Assembly (NCBI RefSeq): GCF_000143415.4
Contig: NW_003314309.1
Coordinates: forward strand, 158,022-222,021
DNA from: Selaginella moellendorffii
Taxonomy: Eukaryota; Streptophyta; Lycopodiopsida; Selaginellales; Selaginellaceae
Direction: 5' to 3'
DNA length: 64,000 bases
Part shown: positions 55,428-64,000 of the stretch, one piece after another
Position numbering within the stretch: the stretch's first letter is position 1
Layout of the letters: each line of letters begins with the position of its first letter
Program-made: the position numbers and the translations under genes
The notes under the pieces: model-generated
Told to the model about the DNA's origin: nothing
Seen by the model: the letters and a program-made list of their open reading frames with translations, nothing else
Database searches by the model: none

Positions 55428-58257
55428 ATGGCCATGTCTCTCGCGGATTTGCTGCTGCCTTTGTTTCGTACTCGTCTTTCTCACAAGATCCCGGTCACAG
55501 TGCCCCACAAATCCATCTGCAATCGTGAACGACACACAGGTTCTTCTCTCTCTCCGTGACAGGCTTGGCATCAAAGTGTGGAACGAGACTGCCGATCCAA
55601 GAGCATGGCGGGGAGTGGAGTGGAGCTCGGACAACCAAGTGGAGGGCCTCGCTCTGTCCAGGTTTAATCTCTCGGGAGTTTTTCCTGCCACCTGGGCCGA
55701 GCTTCCATCGCTGGCTCGCCTGGACCTCTCGCAAAACGGCCTCTCCTCGCTGGAAGTCCCTTGCAAAAATACGCAGCTCAACCTCCTCAACTTGAGCTCC
55801 AATTCCCTGCAAGAGTTCCCCGGAAATCTCTCCAACCTCAAGAGTTTGGAAAGCCTGGACCTCAGTGGGAACTTCTTAACAGTGGCCGGACTCCCAAAGT
55901 TTAGCTTGACGCTGCGATCGCTCAACCTGTCCATCAACAACTTAACTGGGAGCTTTTCCATTGGTGGTAACCTGGGACTGGAGGCACTGGAACTCTCGCA
56001 GAACGGACTCAGCGGCTCCATTCCAGAAACTTTCGGGGAGATGACGAACTTGAAGCGCCTGGACATATCGTATAACAGGTTTAGAGGAGATCTACCCGAT
56101 ATTTGGAGCAAGAACTTGGAGCTCAGGTACATGCGTATCTCCAACAATTCGCTCCATGGTGGTTTGCCACCGAGCTTGAGAAGGCTACGCAAGCTCTCTG
56201 TTTTACGCGCTGCATACAACTCTCTCTCCGGGCCACTGGAGCTGGAAGATGGCAACTTTGCAAGCATCGAGGTTTTGAACCTCGGGCTAAACGGGTTTAG
56301 CGGAACGATCCCGGCTACGCTGGGAAGCTTGAGGAACTTGAAGATCCTGGTTCTCACGGGGAATCATTTTAGTGGCGCCATACCACTGGAGCTTGGAAAC
56401 TGGTCGAACATCAGAGAGATATGGCTTGACAGCAATAACTTGACTGGAACAATCCCAGGCGAGCTCTCGAAGCTCTCGCATCTCCAGAAGCTGGTTCTCA
56501 CGGGGAATCGTTTTAGTGGCGCCATACCGTCGGAGCTTGGAAACTGGTCGAACATCAGGGAGATATGGCTCAACAGCAATAACTTGACTGGAACAATCCC
56601 AGGCGAGCTCTCGAAGCTCTCGCATCTCCAGAAGCTGGTTCTCACGGGGAATCGTTTTAGTGGCGCCATACCGTCGGAGCTTGGAAACTGGTCGAACATC
56701 AGGGAGATATGGCTCAACAGCAATAACTTGACTGGAACAATCCCAGGCGAGCTCTCGAAGCTCTCGCATCTCCAAAGGGTGGTTCTCACGGGGAATCGTT
56801 TTAGTGGCGCCATACCTCCGGAGCTTGGAAACTGGTCGAACATCAGGGAGATATGGCTCAACAGCAATAACTTGACTGGAACAATCCCAGGCGAGCTCTC
56901 GAAGCTCTCGCATCTCCAGAAGCTGGTTCTCACGGGGAATCGTTTTAGTGGCGCCATACCTCCAGAGCTTGGAAACTGGTCGAACATCAAAGAGATATGG
57001 CTCGATAGCAATAACTTGACTGGAACAATCCCAGGCGAGCTCTCGAAGCTCTCACATCTCCAGCAGCTGGTTCTCACGGGGAATCGTTTTAGTGGCGCCA
57101 TCCCAGGCGAGCTCTCGAAGCTCTCGCATCTCCAAAGGGTGGTTCTCACGGGGAATCGTTTTAGTGGCGCCATACCTCCGGAGCTTGGAAACTGGTCAAA
57201 CATCAGGGAGATATGGCTCAACGGCAATGATTTGACTGGAACAATCCCAGGCGAGCTCTCGAAGCTCTCACATCTCCAGCAGCTAGTTCTCAGCAGTAAC
57301 GACATCGGTGGGGAGCTCCCTTCCGGACTCTCCAACTGCACTGAGCTCGTCGTTCTCTGGCTGGGGCAGAACAAGTTCTCTGGAAATCTCCCTGACAGCT
57401 TCGGGAATTTGAGCCGCCTGCTCCTTCTGTCGCTTTCCAGCAACGATCTTGTCGGTTCAATCCCGGCCATATTGCAAAACATGTCGTCTCTGCAGTTCCT
57501 CTTCCTCTCAAACAACAGCTTCAGCGGCTCCATACCGGACTGGCTTCCCAGGCTCACGAACTTACGAGCCATGGACTTCTCGGTTAACAGGTTCTCTGGG
57601 GAGATGCCAGAAAGCATTGGCCGACTGTTTGCCAACGTCCAGCTTTACAACAAGAACAAACGGTCTGTGATGATTCAAACCACGCGAGGACTCCTCTACA
57701 ACGGCTTCGCCTTCCCGACCTCCATAGACTTCTCCTTCAACCAGCTGACTGGAAGCATTCCAGCTGCCATTGGCGACCTCTACAAGCTCCAGGTGCTGCA
57801 CCTGAGCCACAACCAGCTAACAGGTCCCATTCCCGAGTCCCTGGGGAAGGCAAGGAATCTCTCCTGGGTGGGGCTCGCAAGCAATCGTCTCAATGGCTCC
57901 ATACCATCGTCCGTGGCGGACCTCTCGTTTCTCACCATCTTCGACGTCTCCAACAACAGCCTGGTGGGACGGATACCTGACAGCCCACAACTCTCGTCCA
58001 TGGACGCGGCTCTCTTCGCTGGGAATCACCTCTGTGGCTTGCCACTGACCAACACCTGTTCGAGCACTGCTATGCCGCCACATAAGCTTAGAACAGAGGG
58101 ACAAGGTGGTAGCGAACAGGACCAAAGAGAGGTGATAGCACTTGTCAGCGTTGGCATCTTCGTGGCAGCCTTCTTCAACGCGTTCTTCTGGACCTACTTT
58201 GCGGCAAACCGCAGAGCTCATTCCCAGCTCTGTGGATGCTGGCAATCAAATCTCTAG
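55428..58257 (+). pseudogene. LRR receptor-like protein, copy D (expanded, signal peptide frameshift)
   Basis: The shared ATG is present at 55428, but an extra G in CCTTTGTTTCGTACTCG (others: TTTCTACTCG) shifts the frame after about 13 codons. The main frame is then open from an upstream TGA at 55414 to 58257, about 910 codons from VNDTQVLLSL, without an in-frame ATG before the LRRs (first near 56041). It has six GNWSN modules, an island (NVQLYNKNKRSVMIQTTRGL), four final LRRs, cap CGLPLTNTC and a transmembrane helix (IALVSVGIFVAAFFNAFFW). A 10-bp insertion AGCTCTGTGG gives a new tail ending CGCWQSNL. Apart from these two indels the frame is clean, so the loss is recent or a sequencing error. 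Confidence 0.85.
56377..57240 (+). repeat. 144-bp in-frame tandem repeat of two LRRs
   Basis: The unit codes for GNRFSGAIPxELGNWSNIRE followed by a second LRR, NNLTGTIPGELSKLSHLQ. The phrase GCCATA (or GCCATC) recurs at 56377, 56521, 56665, 56809, 56953, 57097 and 57169: five steps of 144 bp and one of 72 bp. Neighbouring units are nearly identical, pointing to recent unequal exchange. Two further units exist in copy B and none in A or C. Confidence 0.93.
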
Positions 58258-58319
58258 CTCGTCCACCATGTTGCTGCCGTCCTTTCTACCTTCCAGTTTG
58301 TAATCCATCACGACTGCTT

Positions 58320-60655
58320 GATGAAGTGAACTCTTCTTATCCGCTTTCAAGGCCGCCTCCTGTATAGTCTTGAGCTTATCATGATCCCCCCACAGCCCCG
58401 CGCTCCGGTAGATGCTCGCCAGCAGAACGTACGCAGCCGAGTCATTCTCGTCGATCTTCGTCAGTGCCTCGAACGCACTTCCACTTACAGCAGGCCCCGA
58501 GGACGCTCCTCCAAACCACAGCATCCGCTCTCAAAGGCATGCTCTCGAGGACTTTCGGTTACGAGATCCACCAAGCTGCTGTAGTGATGAATCCCGCAAA
58601 CAATGCCAGAGTCCGGGTCCATTGCCTGGAAAAACTCCCTGCCTCGTTCAACTAGGCCGCCGTGGCTGCAAGCAGTGATGACCGAGACAAACGTGATGGC
58701 GTTTGCTCGCACGCCATCTTCTCGCATCTCACGACAGGCTTCGAACATGCGCGACGTGTCACCCTGTTGGCCGAATCCTGTGATCAGTGCATTCCAGGCG
58801 ACGATATCTCGGACTGCCAGAGATCCAAACAAGTGCTCGCACTCATAACTCCGCACTTCCTGTAGAAGTTTACTCCCCACAACTTGATCGTCTTCCAGCC
58901 CACGCCTGTAAAGCTCAGCCTGGATTTTCCTTCCACTCCAAGAGTTCCAGCCCGAGCTCACTCTCACCGTTGTCTATATATCCCTGTATCGAGCTCGTCC
59001 AAACGACAACGTCCCGGCTAGGCATGCGTTTGAAAACTGCTCGAGCTTTCACCATATCTCCACACTTGGCATACATGTCCACCAAGCTGCTCCCGACAAA
59101 TCTGTGCTCGCAGCGTCCAAACTTCGCGGCGAGAGAATGAATCTCCATCCCCTTTTCTAGGCTCTGGATTCGCACTAGCTTTCCATCTTCTCGCGGAACA
59201 GGTGGCTCGGACGCTGAAAGGTGGATGCAGGCCATGAGCGCAGCAACAAACGTTCTCTCGTCCGGATCGTTCTCCCGAGCCATGCCAAAGAACACCTCCA
59301 AGGCCAGCTTGCTGTCTCCACTTACATCGGCCAGCCATGCCATCGAAGACCTTGCGAGCTTCCTCTAGCTTCTCACACTTCGCGTACATATCGATCAGAG
59401 TGTTCCCCACGAACACGTCCTCACAGCACCTGCTGTTTGAAGCTTCACCGTGGATAGCCACCCCGGTTTCCAAGCTCTTTCTCTTCACGAGTTTGCCGTC
59501 GACATCCACCGCTTCTTCTCGCATTGCCGAGCTCGCACAGGCGGCAAGCGCAGCAACACACGTCTGAGAGTTTGGACAGCACCCAGATAGCTTCATATCT
59601 TCGAAGAACACGAGAGCCAGCTTGCTTTCCCCGTTGTCCACAAAGCCTTGTATCAAGCTCGTCCAGAGCACCACATCACGACGAGGCATGCTCTCGAAAA
59701 CCATCCGCGCGTCGACCATGCTCCCACACTTTGAGTACATGGTACTTGGCTGCTCCCCACGAAGATATCTCCACAGCAGTGGCTTTTCACAGCTCCATCG
59801 TGAACAGCGAGCCCCTTTTCCAGGCTCTTCGTCTTCACCATCTTTTGGTGGCCTCCTCTTTCACTGCTAGATTCGCACAAGCCTTGGCAGCAGCAACGAA
59901 AGTCCAAGACTTTGGCGAGCAGTCCATTTTCCCAAAGAACTCGAGAGCGACCTCACTTTCTCCATTCTCTACGTAGCCCAGTATCAACGCGTTCCAGGAG
60001 ACCACGTCTCACTGTGACATCTCATCGAAGACCGATCGAGCATCGAGCATGATGCCGCACTTAGCTCGAGAGGAAAACGTCTTCGCTGCAAGACGGTCCC
60101 ATCTGCTTGGCTTGAGAATGGATGCCTCTGCCGGTCTCGAGACTAGCCTCCTTGACGAGCTTCCCATCGACCAAAACAGCGTCTTCCTTCGCCGCGAGGC
60201 TGCTACAAGCCTTTGCCGCGTCCTGGAGTTTGGCTTGCAGCCCGACCGCCTGGCTTGCATCCTCTCGAAGAGATCCAGAGCCACATCACTCTCGCCATTG
60301 GAGACGTAGCCCAGCATCAAGGACATCACGTTTGGGTGAAGAATGCTGTGGAACAGTCCTCCATGCTGCCGCATTTCGCGTACGTTTTTCGTCCACCAGC
60401 GCATTGACAACAAGCTGCTTGTTCTCCGCCGCCTGGCCGTGGATCGCCCAGGCGCAAATTGCCCTTGCGCAAATCCCTTGTGACCTTCAACGCCGACACC
60501 TGCTGATCGGGCGCCCGCGGCGGCGCTGCCGAAGGAGCGAATGCCGGTGCGGCGCATCGAATCGCTGCCATCGCCAAGTCTCATCCATCGCAAGAACCCT
60601 AAAAATTTGCTAGCAACATGGAAATTCAATCAAGGCCGTCGATTCAAGAATATCT
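58320..60655 (-). pseudogene. PPR protein, copy D
   Basis: Same protein as copy B with its own frameshifts and small deletions (for example near 58470-58500, 58555, 58845, 60355-60400). PPR blocks such as NTLIDMYAKCEKLEEARKVF and SSLVDMYAKCGDMVKARAVF and the E-type end are readable. At its 3' end the stop is lost and the frame runs into the LRR 3' region. Frames open with TTG. Non-functional. Confidence 0.83.
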
Positions 60656-60792
60656 GACGGTTGGAAAGAATCGCAATCCCAGGCTTGTAAGCCGGTGTCC
60701 ATCTCCGCTCGCCCTCGGAGTTAAGTCGATCGGAAACACCGCTGAAAACAGGAACTATGGCGATCAAGCGTAATCGCTCTTAAGACTCTTAC

Positions 60793-61766
60793 CTGTTGAG
60801 GCAGCGATTCCTGCTACTCCACCGGAGATCAAGCTCGTCACCATCCTACTCGGGCCCATAGTTGCCAGAAAACGTATGAAACTAAAAAAACACCGTTCTA
60901 AACTCCCAACGCGTTTGCACTATTTGTGAAAAGAGACAAAGGTTTCTTTAGGGTTTCTTTAGGGTTTCTTCAGGGTTCATGTAGTCATGGCAGGAATTGG
61001 AGGACGCCGCAAATGCTAGAGCTGGAAGCATGTGATATGAGCAGAGCGGCACTGGACATGTAAGTATTGTTATGAGATTCACACTGGGGGAGCGGAGCGA
61101 GTGCGAGCACATCTTGCTAGAGTTCAGGCAAGAGGTGTGAAAACGTGCAAGGCAATGAGGGAGATCCCTTATGAAGTTCTTAAAAAACCTCACAGCAGTT
61201 TTTCCGATTTCGAGCTAGCAGACCCAGCAGATGCCAATGATGGGCATCTGCTGCAGCAAGCCGCACAGGGTTCAGGGGGGCAGCAGAATCTATGGTGGCA
61301 AGCACGGAGAACTGGTCCAGTGCTGGGACAAGCAGAACAGTGAAACAGCTTTTTCTTTCATTTGTTTTAGTATGTTATTCCGTTGGGTTTTATAAACTTA
61401 ATATCAGATTAAAGTGTATTTAGTAAATATTAGTGTTTTTTTAATCATTTTAGGCTTTAACATGTAAATGTTTGATTGTCCTGAAAAAAACGTTTTAAAC
61501 GGCGTTTAAACGTGGACGCGTTTGAACGTTTGCACGTCTAGCTGCAACTATGCTCGGGCCTGAAAGTAACCATGCAATGCCAGGAGGCCTAAGCATGTCA
61601 AAACTGTGTTTACCAATGCGATGGTGCTCCGTGCCTGTAAAGCTTTTCCAAAAATTTCTCACTCTGAAACTAAAAATAATCCAACTTTGAGCGTTCCAGT
61701 AGTTGTAGAGAGTGTCATACAAGCAGAAGTTTATCCCAATCGTTGGGCCTATGGCAGGAGTCAAGT
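60793..61766 (-). pseudogene. mitochondrial carrier (SLC25) fragment, unit D, split by a hAT element
   Basis: The donor side (GGVAGIAAST with GTAAGAG) lies at 60793-60848 and the GPTIGINFCLYDTLY side at 61680-61766. The 696-bp hAT element sits between them. GPTIGINF here keeps the family's G where units A and B have A. Confidence 0.65.
60857..61552 (+). mobile_element. non-autonomous hAT element with BED zinc-finger remnant
   Basis: 696 bp with CATAGTTGC ... GCAACTATG ends and a perfect 8-bp duplication CTCGGGCC (60849-60856, 61553-61560), the size made by hAT transposases. Inside, the plus frame at 61041-61343 reads WTCKYCYEIHTGGAERVRAH, LARVQARGVKTCKAM, a BED-type zinc finger (CX2C ... H ... 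C) from the N terminus of a hAT transposase. The catalytic part is missing. Two TTTAGGGTTTC stretches (telobox-like) lie at 60950-60970. Confidence 0.88.
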
Positions 61767-61774
61767 CTGTGGCA

Positions 61775-62700
61775 TTTGGCAGGGAGGAAAACCAATACCA
61801 AAAGTGTCAGTCAGAGTTCCTTATGAAGGCTAAGAAAGCTCTCCTGTTGATGGATTGTGGAAAGCGTGTGATAGATGTGGACACACAGCAACATCTACAC
61901 GCAAGAGCACAAAAGCTGTAAAGGGAACAACTAACAACAAAGATCACAAAGCTCAAGGTGAGGAAATTCAGGAGAAGATTCCAGACCTGAACATGTAACC
62001 ACCTTGCAGGTTCCAAACTGACAGTTGTCAAACCAGTGTAACGTGAACATGACCCAGCAGGAGCAGTCTCCAGCATCCCTACCGCACACAGCAACACCAA
62101 CACAACCAGCTCTCAATGCTGACACCGACAACATGCCACATCACGGCAAACACCACAGTTGAGAGCATCCCGAGCAAGAGTGATGCTGCAAGCCTGAGCT
62201 TACACTGGATCTTAAGCTTGGCATTTCTCCAGTTTGTGGACAAAATGCAATGTCTCCAGTCAACACCATAGATGCCAATACCAGCAGATTTTGCAAGACT
62301 TTTCCACGACAAACAGATGAGCATTTTCATAAGAGACAAAGTCCAATCAACACCTTTGTCTACCAGCCCCTAGATGTGAAGTTCACGAAGATCCAGAACC
62401 ATATTCTCCAGCTCAAGAGGAGCATTCAAGGTACAACTTTCTAGGAATTTGTATGCACAAAGACTTAGCACATGAATAAAAAACTCCCCAAGGAGAATGC
62501 AGAGCTTCACAATGAGATCTGACAACTCAAGGTGAAGCAGCTATAGGGATAGGGTGCGCTACAACAGAAGAACAAGTTCAAGAATGAGCTCTCTGGAGTC
62601 ATAGTAGCAATAAAACAGCCCAATGCTATGGAGAAATGAGAGCTTCAAAATGAAACTCAACTCAGTTATGGGAGAAAGTGGAGCATAGAAAATCAACATT
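61775..62700 (+). other. unrecognised block, unit D copy
   Basis: Counterpart of 7365-8240 with different indels and no conserved frame. Confidence 0.4.
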
Positions 62701-63105
62701 ATATTTAGAAACATCATCCTAAGTCTTGAAATTTAAATCTTAAGACTCAAGAACAGAAATGAGTGGCAGTTGCCAGAACTTATTAAGGAGGTGAGTTAAC
62801 ACTCAAACTCTATCCCTTTCTTTTGTACTCCAACTTTCCATCATCAATGCACATCTATTTGTGCAAAATCTACAGTACTCAAGTGATGTTAAGTTTATCT
62901 TTGCTCATGACTTCAACAAAAGCTTTCATAGGGATTGAAGGACTCAAGTCATTCCTTTTTTACTTTTTATATGTTTATTTGTGTTTAACTGAAGCAAAAT
63001 GCAAAATCAAGTCAAACAAGTGTAGTAGTAAGCATCCACTTTACTCTTACCTTCTTTTATCTTTCACTCTTATTTTCTTTTCCTCTTTCTTTTTTTTCTA
63101 GTACA
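62701..63105. other. AT-rich spacer, nothing recognised
   Basis: Counterpart of 8241-8644. No gene seen. Confidence 0.5.
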
Positions 63106-63940
63106 AGCTTTTAGCATACAGACTTTTACCCAAGTTTCTAGGAATGGCTTGTTTTAACATTTAAAGGAATGATTGCAAAACATATAAAATTTTAGCATTT
63201 AGATTGGGATGGATATTTGCCGTTTCTTTGGTATATGTATATCACAGGGTATAAAGTTCCATTGGTGTTTCACTTTATAAACTTTTATGTGGTCATTATT
63301 TGATATTACTAATGGAGTTGAGTTTACCTTCGTGATTGCTATAAAGTACCAATACTAAGTCTTGGGATCAACATTTGATGAGCATTTTTCCATTCATTCA
63401 AGTGGAGTTTATTGAGCATTTAGGCTATGTATAAGTGGGATAATAACAACACAACAACTTCCATCATCATCCACCAATGGAGTATAAAGTGGATGATTTG
63501 GTGTTAATCCATTTTCCTAATATTACAATACATGGTTTGTGTAAGGGGCTCTTTATTCAGTGGAAGAGATTATATTAAGTGTTTTGGTAAGTTAAACTGC
63601 ATGTTTATAAAGCTTGGCAAAACATTCAATAAACTAATCCTCCAGAAATTATATATATGCAATAACTTAAATGTTTTGTATAAAGGGATCAAGCACTACC
63701 TATAAATCCACCAGTGCTTCCTCCTGATGTTCCTTTAGATCCTAGTCTCTCAACCTGAAAACCTTAATTACCTTTCATCCTTCTAAAAGAATAAGATAAT
63801 ATGAGGTCTAAGTGTATAGCTATGATATTGTATATAAATATTAGTATAATTTTCAAACCACTCACTTTTGTATATAAACTATGGTTTTTGGGCTAATTAA
63901 GATGCATATTTCTATATGCACTAAGAGTGCTACTTAAACT
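63106..63940 (+). mobile_element. Ty3/gypsy integrase and LTR relic, unit D
   Basis: The longest of the plus-strand relics: the integrase end (YKVDDLVLIHFP-like at 63485-63530), then 63798-63935 matching the LTR of the complete element from (T)ATGAGGTCTAAGTGTATAGC through GGTTTTTGGGCTAATTA to the GCATAT...TGTAT region. It confirms the relics are 3' ends of the same family. Confidence 0.75.
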
Positions 63941-64000
63941 ATAAGTGAGGTTAGAAAATAAACCCTTTTATGGCATCTTTCTTAATATTAGATCAAGAGG

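Noticed and set aside
56377-57240. Regularly spaced repeats that could look like a CRISPR or satellite array
   Set aside because: The 144-bp units are in-frame LRR codons inside a plant gene, without spacers.
60945-60975. Telomeric repeat (TTTAGGG) array
   Set aside because: Only two or three interrupted copies inside the hAT element; more like telobox promoter motifs than a telomere remnant.

Overview
This is nuclear DNA from a land plant, most likely a lycophyte of the Selaginella type. The reasons are plant-specific families (a leucine-rich-repeat receptor-like protein, an organellar PPR protein, CACTA/TNP2, hAT and Ty3/gypsy elements, a Cassandra-like LTR carrying 5S rRNA sequence), very short introns (about 60-100 bp), an acetate kinase fragment (to my knowledge not found in flowering plants) and GC-rich genes in strongly AT-rich DNA. 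The species is inferred, not proven. One run of 896 N lies at 52932-53827.

The window is a damaged tandem array of one large unit (14.47 kb from copy 2 to copy 3). In order, a unit holds: (1) an intronless LRR receptor-like protein gene on +; (2) a PPR gene remnant on -, tail-to-tail with it; (3) a two-exon mitochondrial-carrier fragment on -; (4) an unrecognised block; (5) a + strand gypsy integrase relic; (6) an MSH3 fragment on -; (7) AT-rich DNA; (8) a PII (GLB1) exon on +; (9) a decayed CACTA element on -, read from its end beside the next LRR promoter: TNP2 transposase, DUF4218-like, an LRR-kinase-type exon fragment, a GC-rich block, then a DUF4216-like segment. Copies of the LRR gene start at 3793 (A), 16380 (B), 30847 (C) and 55428 (D). 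Bases 1-3792 are the tail of a preceding unit.

Only LRR copy C (30847-32988, 713 aa) looks fully intact: signal peptide, about 22 LRRs with an island before the last four, a transmembrane helix and a short tail. A is frameshifted, has a stop and lost its 3' half. B lost its transmembrane segment through a 38-bp deletion. D has a 1-bp insertion in the signal peptide but carries the most LRRs, from a 144-bp in-frame tandem repeat. All four PPR copies are degenerate.

Between copies C and D, 37.5-51.9 kb is foreign: a complete old Ty3/gypsy element with target-site duplication (37524-42379, -), an acetate kinase fragment with introns (42775-43745), a second gypsy element reduced to gag joined to integrase (44334-47033, -), a 12-bp minisatellite, about 3 kb of A/C-rich DNA without genes, another LTR-like end, and a Cassandra-like solo LTR with a perfect 5-bp duplication (51631-51825). 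An SDR (TIC32-like) fragment with introns sits inside the CACTA relic before copy D. A 696-bp hAT element with an 8-bp duplication splits the carrier fragment of the last unit.

The main theme is a receptor gene family amplified together with CACTA DNA that has gathered pieces of at least five host genes, while the LRR reading frame changes repeat number from copy to copy.
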